A stretch of DNA of 64,000 nt. Origin: Pseudogymnoascus destructans. Taxonomy: Eukaryota; Ascomycota; Leotiomycetes; Thelebolales; Thelebolaceae. A program made the translations under genes and the position numbers. Below are positions 19,576 to 32,402 of the stretch, in pieces (position 1 is the stretch's first letter; every line of letters begins with the position of its first letter). The stretch covers positions 79,393 through 143,392 of the forward strand of contig NW_020167556.1 in assembly GCF_001641265.1 (NCBI RefSeq). Reading direction: 5' to 3'. The notes beneath the pieces are model-generated. The model saw only the letters and a program-made list of their open reading frames with translations, searched no databases and was not told the origin of the DNA.

Positions 19576-21324
19576 TTAATTTAGTCATTTTTTATTATTC
19601 TTGATATCCTCTATTCTAAATATTATAATAGGCTTTTTATATGCTTTCCTTATTTCTTCTTCTACATAATCAAATACAGTTTTAGTATGATTTCTTACCA
19701 TAGTAAGATGATTATGTGTTCAATTTCTAGGATCATCTGGTCGTCTATATCTTCTACCAAAATCTACCGATATTTCAAGTAAAGCTTCTAGCATACCAAG
19801 ATGATATCTTAAAGAAAAATAATCCTCTATAATTGGAGGTTTAACGTGTGGAATTATATATAAATCAGACTTTTTATATAGATGTTCTTCTTTATAATAT
19901 AATCCCATACAACCCTGAAAATATTTTCCCCCGGATGCTATAGTATTAACAGAAATACTACCCCCTTTAGTTAATCTATTAGCACGCAACGTTTCTTGTT
20001 GATAAACAACTAAAACTTCTCTGAGTATATTTAAATTAATAGCCCGTATATCTTTATAATCATAATTTCCCACTTTTTTTAAAATTTTTGACATTTCAGA
20101 TAAAAGACCTTCTTTATAATTCAAAAAAGAAGAAGGAACAACATCGTAATCTTTATTAGGGTCCTTAAAATTAATACCTAATTTATCCAATATTATATAT
20201 GCAGGTCTATCTTTAAGTTTAATCGGTCATACTGACGGCTCTACTAAAATTGCAGATTCTGCATATTTTTGGGGTATTAACAAACTGCTATTTTCATGTA
20301 TAACTAGACATTTATCTCTATTATTAGCCCTACTATCAGGTAAATTACTACTTCTATCTAAAATCTCCTTCGCTAAGGCTTCTCTACGTTCATTTTTAGC
20401 TGACGTTAAAATTGAAAGTCAATTTATAGCAGGAGCTATAGTTAAAGCTGAAGAAGTTGAAGCTTCTGGTACTTGTGTACCAAAAGTTGAAGAAGTTGAA
20501 GAAATTAAAGCTGAAGAAGTTGAAGCTTCTGGTACTTGTGTATTATTACTTATACCTAAACTTGACTCTATAGTAGTGCCTCCGCTTCTACCTTCATATG
20601 GAGCTATAACTACCTGTAGCTTTTTTCTCCTTTTTGGGTTATTTGACCTAGGGTCATCTTCAGGTTCAAAGTACATAGAATTTTTATTGGAAGAACAATA
20701 ATTTACAGAAAAAAAAATAGGTAATAATATTTCCCTATTATCTATAAAAATTAATCTTATAAAGTACAAACAAAGAAATACAATAATTCATCTTATAGCT
20801 TTTTTGTATGTAATATTCTTTTTCGCAAAACTTGAAGAAAAATCTACATTAAAACTAAAAGGATTGTATTTTATTATAATACTGTTTAATACACCACATA
20901 TATATGTAATAGGTAATCAAAGAGAGAATGCCAAAAAAGCATAATAAAAAAAATCCTTATACTCTATACCCAATGTAGAACATGTGGTAAATCTTATGGT
21001 CGTTGTTAATAAAAACATAAAGATAAATATTAACCCAGTAGTTAAAGGATTATTAGCTATATTTTTTAATTTTAAAATTAATATTTCTTTTATAGTTAAT
21101 TTTTGAATAATTATGCTTGGTTTTCCTATTGACTTGTATATAAATCGCATAGTAACTAAAAGGGATATAGTTAAACCTAAAATAATAATAAGAGTAGAAT
21201 AGTTCGCATTAGATAAGGAAAAATACATATCATTACATTCTTTTAGTAAACTTTCCCATATATCTTTTAGATTAGATAATATTGAATTAAATACACGTAA
21301 TATTAAATTAAGAATATTTAACAT
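19576..21324 (-). CDS. Unidentified membrane-anchored ORF of 582 residues (orf582)
   Basis: With TGA as tryptophan, three apparent ORFs join into one frame from the ATG at 21324 (MLNILNLILRVFN) to TAA at 19576, with six in-frame TGA codons. The first 250 residues hold about five membrane segments (for example STLIIILGLTISLLVTMRF and LTTGLIFIFMFLLTTTIRF). A basic, disordered Ser/Thr-rich linker follows, with a repeated TQVPEASTSSAL. The C-terminal 250 residues form a compact-looking domain of unknown type. It begins 17 bases after the cox1 stop, so it is probably on the cox1 transcript. Intact in both passes. I recognise no family; it is not a homing endonuclease, DNA or RNA polymerase by motif. 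Confidence 0.8.
20440..20545 (-). repeat. Short internal tandem repeat in orf582
   Basis: The run GCTGAAGAAGTTGAAGCTTC with TGGTACTTGTGTA occurs twice, 68 bases apart, encoding TQVPEASTSSAL twice in the linker region. Confidence 0.8.
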
Positions 21325-21340
21325 ATAAATATTAATTAGC

Positions 21341-24344
<3,004 letters not shown>

Positions 24345-24461
24345 GCTAGATTTTAATATACTATTGTTGTTTTTAGTAACAATATTATTGTAATTAATTA
24401 TACTTTCATTATAAGAAGTAAAATGGGAAGTAACCGATCGTAAAATAGACAGATTAGAAAT
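24345..24461 (-). other. Open 5' extension upstream of cox1 without an ATG
   Basis: Thirty-nine codons in frame with cox1 after a TAG at 24462-24464. They are rich in Asn, Ser and Ile and unlike any Cox1 N-terminus I know. Either untranslated leader or a longer non-AUG-initiated N-terminus. Confidence 0.5.
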
Positions 24462-24560
24462 CTAAGACTCTATTCTTTGATTTGATACACTTTATCATAA
24501 GAAATAGGAAGGTATATTATTTAAAAACAGATTATAACCAGTGTAATCTCTGGTTTATTT

Positions 24561-24631
24561 TGCGGCTAGCCGAAGTCGAATCGACATAAAACGTTTGGAA
24601 GACGTCGGGTTTACCATTAACTTATAGCCGC
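24561..24631 (-). tRNA. trnG: tRNA-Gly (UCC), copy B
   Basis: Identical in all 71 bases to trnG at 5587-5657, with a few matching flank bases (TTTATTTT on one side, CTTAT on the other). It lies between cox2 and cox1. Confidence 0.93.
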
Positions 24632-24769
24632 TTATACACATACTATATAAATAATATGTGTATTTATCAAAAGATAGCCATATAATATAATAAATTAACC
24701 TTTATTAACTTTTATCAATTACTAATATAAGATTAGCAAAAGATAATTAATATTTATATGTATTAATAA

Positions 24770-25525
24770 TTATTGATCTTCTAATCAAGATAAGAATTTT
24801 TCTATGCTAACTGATTCTATAACTATAGGCATAGAGCTATGTAAAATTCCACATATTTCTGAACATTGTCCGTAGAATGTACCTTCTCTATTTATAAGTA
24901 CAGATACTTGATTTAATCTACCTGGATATGCATCACATTTAATACCTAAAGCCGGGCAAGCAAAAGAATGTATAACATCAGCAGCTGTAACAATAAATCT
25001 AACATGTGTTAATTCTGGAAGTATAACTCTATTATCCACTTCTAACATTCTTAAACCTCCTTCAGCTAAGTCAGATTCTGGTACTAAATATGAATCGAAT
25101 TCTATAAAGTCCCCGTCATCTGTTAAAAAATCAGGGTACTGGTAACTTCAGTATCATTGGTGACCTTCTGCTAATACAGACATAGCTGGATCACTTACTT
25201 CATCCATTAAATATAATAATTTAAAAGAAGGGAAAGCTATAAGTATCAGTATTAAAGCAGGAGTAATAGTTCATATTAATTCTATTAATGTACCATGATT
25301 TAGGTATTTGTGTGATATAGGGGATTTTTCATGAATATAAGTTCTAATTACAGACAACATTATTCACCCTACAGCGAATAATACTATAACTAAATAAAAC
25401 ATAATATTATCATGTAATTCTACTAATCCTTCCATTTGTGGAGTAGCAGTATCTTGGAAGTATAAACCTCAAGGACTAGGTGCGTCACAATAATTAAAAA
25501 AGCTATTTTTAATATAATAAATCAT
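24770..25525 (-). CDS. cox2: Cytochrome c oxidase subunit 2
   Basis: A 251-residue complex IV subunit that accepts electrons from cytochrome c. The ATG at 25525 opens [20 protein letters not shown]. Two N-terminal membrane helices precede the cupredoxin domain, where GHQWYWSYQYPDF and the CuA loop [16 protein letters not shown] are complete. TGA codes tryptophan in the aromatic motif. It ends LEDQ-TAA. It lies between orf394 and the second trnG. This pass is intact; the second pass lacks one base. Confidence 0.97.
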
Positions 25526-25658
25526 TTGTTCTTATTATCTTTTTTTGCTTGTATCCATAATATAATATTGTATAAGTATTAATAGTAAAAGTAATAGGTA
25601 TATAAAAGGAAAAACAGATTAGAATTAAATAAAAAGAAAAAAAAAGTAAATATAAAAA

Positions 25659-26843
25659 TTAAGAAGCGTCACCCTTGGGTTCAGATTCTGAACCAGTCTT
25701 GACTATTTTGTTACCTTTGTCTGGAGAAGAATCTGACGAGTCCGAATCAAATTTTCTCTTGTTACTTACAAGATCATCTACAGAAGGAGCAGCAGTATCA
25801 CCTATAGGACTTTCATTTATAGGTGGAGTCCATGGTCTTCAATTCCCTCTTGAAAGAACATCGCTAGGAGCAGCAGACTCTTCTGCAGAAGCAGCAGACT
25901 CTTCTGCAGGAGACTCTTCTGCAGGTGCAGCAATATCATCTACAGGAGCAGCAGACCTTGTTGCAGCAATATTCTCTAGCTTAGCAGTAATACTATCCAG
26001 AGAACGAGTAATATTTCTTGGAACATCTTCTGTAGCAGGAGTACCAGGAGGACCGATAGGACCTTTTGCAGACTGTGCATTTCCAGTTTCTAAATCTATA
26101 AGAAGATCCGTCACTACATCAGGCAAATCATCCAATTCCTTCTTAAGTAATCTAGCATCATAATTCAAGTATTTACTACGTTTACTTGGATCATCCTCAG
26201 TTGCCTCTATATGATCAAATATTTCAGAATAATCCTTACAAAGAGCAGCCTTACTTTTAGCAAGGGCTTTATCGTAAACATCTACTTCTTCATCCTCATA
26301 AGTCTCACGAACAATAGACGCAAGCTGAGCGTTTCACGCTAAGACTTCCTTCTCTAGTTCCCTTCTCGTACTTTCTTTCTCACTCTCAGTACTAGTATCA
26401 GGTTCAGAATCAGATTCAGAATACACATAGTCACTATCGTCTTCCGAGACTTGTTTCTCTTCCTCTCTCTCTTCCTTTTCCTCTTCCGCTGCTCTTCTGT
26501 TATTCTCAGTACTACTATCAGTATCACTATTACTATCAGTATTACTACCCACAGATTCGTTGTCTGTTGATCTTACTGAAAAGACACAGTCTAAAAATGT
26601 TTGTTTTAATTCACGTGTTTCAATTCCTAAGTAATCTACTATATCAAAATTACCCCATATGTTGTTAATTAATGTTATAATTAACCATACTATTATGTAT
26701 ATAGTCTTAGTTGGTAGCATAGCGATTCTACAAAAATAAAACATCTGAATTCTTTGTATCATTAATAAAAAACTAGATTTGCAAATGTAAATTATTGTAA
26801 TAATCCATATTAAAAGTAATATATAAAAAAATAAAAATAACAT
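25659..26843 (-). CDS. Unidentified ORF of 394 residues: membrane N-terminus, acidic low-complexity body (orf394)
   Basis: Two apparent ORFs join in one frame through TGA tryptophans, from the ATG at 26843 to TAA at 25659. Residues 1-65 hold two hydrophobic spans. Residues 95-170 are Ser/Asp/Glu-rich (DTDSSTENN, EEEKEEREEEKQ). A charged helical part follows, then a collagen-like GPIGPPGTP and an Ala/Glu/Ser repeat (EESPAEESAASAEESAA). Codons here are far richer in G and C than in neighbouring genes. The ATG lies one base past the nad4 stop, so it should share its transcript. The function is unknown; the composition suggests a disordered, inner-membrane-tethered protein or transferred DNA. Confidence 0.75.
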
Positions 26844-26844
26844 A

Positions 26845-28323
26845 TTAGGGGCGAAAAAAGCTATATATTAATGTTGACACTGAATAATGTAATCCGTCTA
26901 AAATTGGAGCAGGATATATACCTAAGACTACTGTAAGAAGAACTAGACTAAATAGCATGAAAAATTCTCGTACATTTAAATCTACTAAACTATATTGGTT
27001 TTTTAAAGTTAAAAAGAAGGCTCCTCCAAAAGCTATTCTATTAAACATAAAAATAGTGTAAGCAGCTGAAAAGACAACAGAAGAACTAGCCATTACACCT
27101 AATAATGGTAATTTTTCAAATACACCATATAAAGACATAAATTCCCCAACAAAATTTAAAGTAAGAGGAACACCACAATTAGCTAAACATAATATAAAGA
27201 ATAATATAGAAAATATAGGCATAATTTGAGCTATACCTCTATAAAATGGTATCAATCTTGTCCCAGATCTGTCATATAATACACCACCTACACATATAAA
27301 TAAACCACTAGATACAAAACCATGAGCTAAACCTAAAACTATACCTCCTTCTATACCTTGTATTGTATTACTAAACACACCTATTAAATATACTGCAGCA
27401 TGTGAAACAGAACTATAAGCAATTAGTTCTTTAATATCTATTGTTCTTAACGTACTAAAACTAGCATATATTATAGTGATTACCCCTATAAGATATACTA
27501 TATATGTATAATCTAAAGAAGCTTTAGGTAATAAAGGTAATATAAGTCTAAATATACCATATAAACTTAATTTTAACACAATACCTGCTAATAGGATACT
27601 ACCACCTAAAGGTGATTCAACGTGAGCTTTTAATAACCATGTGTTTAAAAAAATAGTAGGAGTTTTAATAGCAAATGCTATAAATATACCATAAAATAAG
27701 AATAATTGTGTAGAGTAATTAAAATTAGTTTTATATAAAGCATCAAAATCTGTTGTTCCCATTATAGATGACATCGTAAGTATCGATAATAATAAGAATA
27801 ATGACCCAAATAATGTATATAAAAATAAATAAAAACTTGCTCTTACTTTATTACTTGATCCAAATAAACCAATTAATAAAAATAAAGGGGGCAATATACT
27901 TTCAAAAAACACATAAAATAATAATATATCTAATACTAAAAATACAGCTAATAATAAGCTTTCTAATAGTAATATAATAATAACATAAGATCTTATATTT
28001 TCTTTTATAGATTTCCAGTTAGAAAGTAGTGCTATAGGTACTATAATAGTAGTCAATAGCACAAAATATATAGATAGCCCATCAACACCTAAATAAAAAT
28101 CATATGAACTAACTTCATGATACTCTTGTACAAATTGAAATTGATTAACACTAAAATCAAAAAGTATGAATATTAAGAATGAACATAATAAATTAACAAT
28201 GGATGTTATTAAACCTGTTGTTTTTATACGTTTATTATTTAAGGCAGAGGTATCATAAGACATGCAAGTGGATATTATAAATATACCTATTAAAGGTATT
28301 ACTAATAAAAGAGATAATAACAT
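26845..28323 (-). CDS. nad4: NADH dehydrogenase subunit 4
   Basis: A 492-residue antiporter-like subunit of complex I. The ATG at 28323 opens MLLSLLLVIPLIG. Family segments include FFESILPPLFLLIGLFG with its conserved glutamate, WLLKAHVESPLGGSILLAGIVLKLSLYG, and ELIAYSSVSHAAVYLIG. No TGA codon is used. It ends SFFRP-TAA at 26845, directly before orf394. It lies beside nad3 rather than near nad1-atp8-atp6 as in many Sordariomycetes. The intact copy is this one. Confidence 0.97.
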   Translation of the reverse strand: MLLSLLLVIPLIGIFIISTCMSYDTSALNNKRIKTTGLITSIVNLLCSFLIFILFDFSVNQFQFVQEYHEVSSYDFYLGVDGLSIYFVLLTTIIVPIALLSNWKSIKENIRSYVIIILLLESLLLAVFLVLDILLFYVFFESILPPLFLLIGLFGSSNKVRASFYLFLYTLFGSLFLLLSILTMSSIMGTTDFDALYKTNFNYSTQLFLFYGIFIAFAIKTPTIFLNTWLLKAHVESPLGGSILLAGIVLKLSLYGIFRLILPLLPKASLDYTYIVYLIGVITIIYASFSTLRTIDIKELIAYSSVSHAAVYLIGVFSNTIQGIEGGIVLGLAHGFVSSGLFICVGGVLYDRSGTRLIPFYRGIAQIMPIFSILFFILCLANCGVPLTLNFVGEFMSLYGVFEKLPLLGVMASSSVVFSAAYTIFMFNRIAFGGAFFLTLKNQYSLVDLNVREFFMLFSLVLLTVVLGIYPAPILDGLHYSVSTLIYSFFRP

Positions 28324-28405
28324 ATACTAGACAAAATTAAATAAAGCAGACAGAAAAGATGAAATATACCCTACCCGAATATATCTAATACAAAAAAAAA
28401 CAAAT

Positions 28406-28825
28406 TTAAACTTTTGCAGGCTTACCTACTATTTTATTAATTTTAATGTAATTACTATGTAAAGTGTAAGTTTGTCTACTTTCTATTTTTAAGGCATTTT
28501 TACCTAATTCGAACGCAAAACCTAGCGTTAAGGCTAAAAAGAATACAAGCATTATAGTTAAACCATATACACCGTTAGCATATGCACTAACTACATAAGG
28601 ATAAACTAAAAGTATTTCTAAATCAAATAATAAAAACAAAAGGGCAAATATAAAAAAAGAAATACTAAATTGTGTTCTATTTTGTCCTAAAAAAGAATGA
28701 AAACCACATTCAAATGCACTATCCTTTTCATCGTAAGGATTATGAGGAGCGAATATTAAATTTACAGCTAATAAAATGATAGCTAATAATGGTATAAATA
28801 CAAAAAAAAAAGTAATACTAGACAT
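28406..28825 (-). CDS. nad3: NADH dehydrogenase subunit 3
   Basis: A 139-residue complex I subunit. It has the conserved loop YDEKDSAFECGFHSFLGQNR with the active/deactive-switch cysteine, then FDLEILLVYPYVVSAYANGV. The ATG at 28825 shares its first base with the TAA of nad2 (TAATG), the usual nad2-nad3 junction of Pezizomycotina. Intact in this pass only. Confidence 0.97.
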   Translation of the reverse strand: MSSITFFFVFIPLLAIILLAVNLIFAPHNPYDEKDSAFECGFHSFLGQNRTQFSISFFIFALLFLLFDLEILLVYPYVVSAYANGVYGLTIMLVFFLALTLGFAFELGKNALKIESRQTYTLHSNYIKINKIVGKPAKV

Positions 28826-30507
28826 TATGAGTTAAATAATATTAAAGCTAATATATTTGACATACTTAATGATTCTTGAGGCATAAAAATAAATAATAAG
28901 ATTATTAAAGTTAAAATACTTATTGTTATAGTTAAATGGCTTGATAGTATTATGCTATCATATTTAAAGCTTAATTTTTGAACTATTCCATTCTTTTTGG
29001 TTATAGTCGCATACATGTCAACATCTGAAATATAAGGATTTACTTTATATTCAGGTTTATCGAAGAAAATCTCTTTTACAATGTTTAGATAATATACTGC
29101 ACTTATTACACTAGTTAATATTGCAACAAGTGTTATGAAAACATATCCACTATCTAAAGCTGCGCTTAATACCATCTGTTTTGCAAAAAATCCTATAAGA
29201 GGAGGTATACCTGCAAAAGAAAATAAAGTAATAGCTAAACTTAAAGCTAACATAGGATTTATATAAAAGAAACCTTTCATTTGACTAATTAATTGTATAG
29301 GTGAGTTATTCTTATCTAATAAAAAACTATATTTTTTATTCTCATTACTATAGCAATACAATGAATATCCTATTGCTAATAACAACATGAATGCATTTAA
29401 ATTACTTAAAGAGTATTGCATTAAATAAAAAATGAAAGCTTGAATTGACTCTATGCTGTTAATACTTAAAGCTAATAATATAAATCCTACATGACTTATA
29501 GTACTATAGGCAAACAATCTTTTTATTCTAAATTGTGTTAAACCTAATACTGAACCTATTATTAATGATAGTAAAGAACTGACTAATAAGCTAGTAGTTC
29601 AGCTAAAATTATTTATAAATAAGGAATTACTAGTATAGTGCACTAATTCTAAAAAGAATATAAATATAGATATTTTTGCTATTATAGCAATAAATGTAGT
29701 AACTACAGTAGGCACAGCATCATAAACATCAGGTGATCAAAAATGAAAAGGTGCAGCACTTATTTTAAATAAAAATCCTACACATAATATAAGTAAAGAC
29801 ATATTTATATAATCAGGTTTATATCAAGATTGAGTATTATTGCTTATATCACAACCTAAATCGCTTATACTAGCAATAACATATATACCATCAAGACTAG
29901 TAGTACCAGAGTTAGCATATAAAAGGGCCGAACCTAATAATATAAAACAAGAAGCTAATCCACCTAATAAAAAATAAGTAAGACCTCCACTAGTTGCTTG
30001 TTCAGAATTTCTATATATAGTACTTAATAAATATAACCCATAACTTTGTAACTCTATACTTAAAAAAATAGACACTAAATCACTTGTTGAAACTAAAAAA
30101 ACAGCACCTGTTATAATAAACAATATAATTAAAGGGTATTCAATTATTTTAAATTGTTCTCCCATTTTATTTAAAATTTTAGATTTAAAGTTAATTGTAT
30201 TATAAGATAATAACTTAGAAGAGTTTTTAAAAAAGACTTTTCTAGGATAAAAACTTGTTAATTGTAATATAGCAGCACTAACTAAAAAGATAAATAACTG
30301 AAATGTATGAGTTATGCTTGTAGCACTAAATAAACCCCCGTATAAACCTATCCCCGTATCTAAGTTTGTTAAATATAAACTATCTAAAGTAAGATAACTA
30401 GATAATAATAAAATTATTATAGTTATTCTGCTATATAGAATAGATTTGTCTCGTCTCAATGAAACGGCATTCGACATTAATAATGAAATAAGTGAAAGAA
30501 TTAACAT
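28825..30507 (-). CDS. nad2: NADH dehydrogenase subunit 2
   Basis: A 560-residue antiporter-like complex I subunit. The ATG at 30507 opens [15 protein letters not shown], one base after trnM. Conserved parts are [53 protein letters not shown] with TGA as tryptophan, and [17 protein letters not shown] standard-code search cuts it at TGA codons. Intact in this pass. Confidence 0.96.
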
Positions 30508-30508
30508 G

Positions 30509-30581
30509 AGCCGGGAGAGAAATTTGAATTCTCATTATTAATGCATGAAATTAATGTTCTAACCAATTAAACTATCCTGGC
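30509..30581 (-). tRNA. trnM: tRNA-Met (CAU), next to nad2
   Basis: Acceptor GCCAGGA/TCCCGGC with one A-C mismatch, anticodon stem TTAAT/ATTAA around TTCATGC. Last tRNA of the post-rnl cluster. Confidence 0.9.
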
Positions 30582-30613
30582 TGACTTATATCTTATCTTT
30601 TTTTAATTTAAAG

Positions 30614-30686
30614 GGTCAGTACCCTGACTTGAACAGGGAACATACTGTGCCACATACAGTCGTTCTACCGATTGAACTATACCCAC
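30614..30686 (-). tRNA. trnH: tRNA-His (GUG)
   Basis: Anticodon stem ACTGT/ACAGT around ATGTGGC, T-stem CCCTG/CAGGG. The discriminator is C, as expected for histidine. Confidence 0.93.
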
Positions 30687-30705
30687 CTTTATCTTTTAGG
30701 TTTTA

Positions 30706-30778
30706 TTATGCTGAAGTGATTCGAACACCCAATAATAAGCATCAAAAACCTATGACTTGCCTATTAGTCTACAGCATA
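30706..30778 (-). tRNA. trnQ: tRNA-Gln (UUG)
   Basis: Perfect acceptor TATGCTG/CAGCATA, anticodon loop TTTTGAT. Confidence 0.92.
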
Positions 30779-30788
30779 GATATATAAA

Positions 30789-30830
30789 TTTGGAGTATAC
30801 TTATATATCTATGCTTTATTTTACTCCAAA
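30789..30830. other. Inverted repeat TTTGGAGTA/TACTCCAAA
   Basis: A nine-pair stem with an AT-rich interior between trnL(uag) and trnQ. A possible processing or transcription signal; no direct evidence of function. Confidence 0.45.
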
Positions 30831-30852
30831 TATATATACTATACATAGTTTA

Positions 30853-30936
30853 TAAGGTAAACCCGACTTGAACGGGTAAGATAAGAAAATCAAATAGTCC
30901 TAAGCTATTCATGTCTACCAATTCCATCACTACCTT
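30853..30936 (-). tRNA. trnL: tRNA-Leu (UAG), class II
   Basis: Acceptor AAGGTAG/TTACCTT, anticodon stem AATAG/CTATT around CTTAGGA, and a long variable arm. Confidence 0.93.
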
Positions 30937-30967
30937 TGTTAATTTAAATACACCTATATAGGAAATA

Positions 30968-31040
30968 TGCTCGAGATAAGAGTTGAACTTACAACCTAGA
31001 TCGCTTCAAGACCTCGCCCTACCAATTGAGCTTCTCGAGC
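30968..31040 (-). tRNA. trnF: tRNA-Phe (GAA)
   Basis: Perfect acceptor GCTCGAG/CTCGAGC, anticodon stem AGGTC/GATCT around TTGAAGC. Confidence 0.93.
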
Positions 31041-31059
31041 TAAAATTTAGATTTAATTA

Positions 31060-31131
31060 TGGAGACATCAGGATTCGAACCTGAGATAACGACTTGCAAA
31101 GTCGCAGTTTTACCAATTAAACTATGTCCCC
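31060..31131 (-). tRNA. trnA: tRNA-Ala (UGC)
   Basis: Acceptor GGGGACA/TGTCTCC, anticodon stem GCGAC/GTCGT around TTTGCAA. Confidence 0.93.
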
Positions 31132-31214
31132 TATATAGATAGTTTAAAATATAAACCTCTAAATATATTATATATAAATATTATATAAACCAAATAATAT
31201 ATTTAGTTAAATAC

Positions 31215-31297
31215 TATCCGAAAAACGACTTGAACGTTCACGATATTATATCAGTAAAGCTTAAGTTTACCCTGTCTACCAATTCCAGCACTCGGAC
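31215..31297 (-). tRNA. trnL: tRNA-Leu (UAA), class II
   Basis: Acceptor GTCCGAG/TTCGGAT, anticodon stem GTAAA/TTTAC around CTTAAGC, long variable arm. Confidence 0.93.
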
Positions 31298-31307
31298 TAT
31301 ATAATAT

Positions 31308-31380
31308 TAAGGCCAAAGTGACTTGAACACTCATCTAAACCGTCATGAGCAGCTTGCTTTACCAATTAAGCTATAACCTT
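31308..31380 (-). tRNA. trnM: tRNA-Met (CAU), in the cluster after trnE
   Basis: Acceptor AAGGTTA/TGGCCTT with G-U pairs, anticodon loop CTCATGA. Confidence 0.9.
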
Positions 31381-31508
31381 TAAATACCGGTCTAAACCAT
31401 ATATACCATGTATACATCTACTAATATATATATATCTTATGCACTATAACATTTATAATATAAGATTGTAACATTTGCATAATATTAAATAAAAATGATA
31501 TTATTCAT

Positions 31509-31581
31509 TGACCTTAGAGGGACTCGAACCCTCGAATATGACAGTGAAAGTATCAAGTCTTAACCCCTCGACTATAAGGCC
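31509..31581 (-). tRNA. trnE: tRNA-Glu (UUC)
   Basis: Acceptor GGCCTTA/TAAGGTC, T-arm GAGGG/CCCTC, anticodon loop CTTTCAC. Confidence 0.93.
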
Positions 31582-31712
31582 TTTTATGACTTAAATAATC
31601 AATTTAATACATAAAAACCGAAAGTATATACATTTTATACTCATTACCTATTATCGGTATAAGGTATATATGTTAATAGAAATACTAAAAAAACTTTTTT
31701 TTTGTTAAACCA

Positions 31713-31783
31713 AGCCCAGTGCAAGTATCGCACTTGCTTCAGCTGGTTACAAAACAGCTACATTACTTTTATGCTAACCAGGC
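31713..31783 (-). tRNA. trnT: tRNA-Thr (UGU), first tRNA after rnl
   Basis: Acceptor GCCTGGT/ACTGGGC, T-arm GCAAG/CTTGC, anticodon loop TTTGTAA with a T-C mismatch closing the stem. Confidence 0.9.
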
Positions 31784-32402
31784 TTATTAATTGGCCTTAT
31801 AAAAATTTTAGGATTTTTTTTTTATATCTTAAAAAAAAAAACAATAGAGATAATATAATGTAAGATATATATAATAATCAGTTATTTATAAAATTAGTAC
31901 TTTATGCCTAAAAACATTTAAATTCTTTCAGCTAAAGCCTATTAATCACATATTTAATAAAATATGGAAATCGTAGTGTTAAACTACCTATATTTAAGAA
32001 TATCTTAAAGTAAGTTTCGCGCCTAGATGCATTCAGCACTTATCTTTAACTAACGTAGCGTTCCTGCCGTGCCTATGCTATATATTTACTTAAGTGAAAG
32101 TAACATCCCTGTATAAACTTAATTATACTTTTATTAATATTGGGCACATAAACAACAGGTAAACCATAGGTTAATATACCCAGCTCCTTTCGTACGAGGG
32201 GGCTATCCTTATTTTATTCTAATTTCCTCTAGAAGATAGAAACCATACTGTCTCACGACGTATTTAACCCAGCTCGTGTAACTTATTAATCGACGAACAG
32301 TCGAACCCTTCATGATTACTGCATTCATGTGGATAAGTTAAGCCGACATCGAGGTGCCAAACTGCGCACTCAATTTGTACTTCCTGGCGCAATTAGCCTG
32401 TT

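Noticed and set aside
19720..20769. Separate ORFs of 156 and 116 codons
   Set aside because: They are pieces of orf582 cut at TGA; all share one frame in code 4.
25675..26163. 162-codon plus-strand ORF
   Set aside because: It is the antisense of orf394 and mirrors its Ala/Ser/Glu repeat. No other gene is on the plus strand.
25839..26843. Separate ORFs of 109 and 169 codons
   Set aside because: Same frame, joined through TGA tryptophans as orf394.
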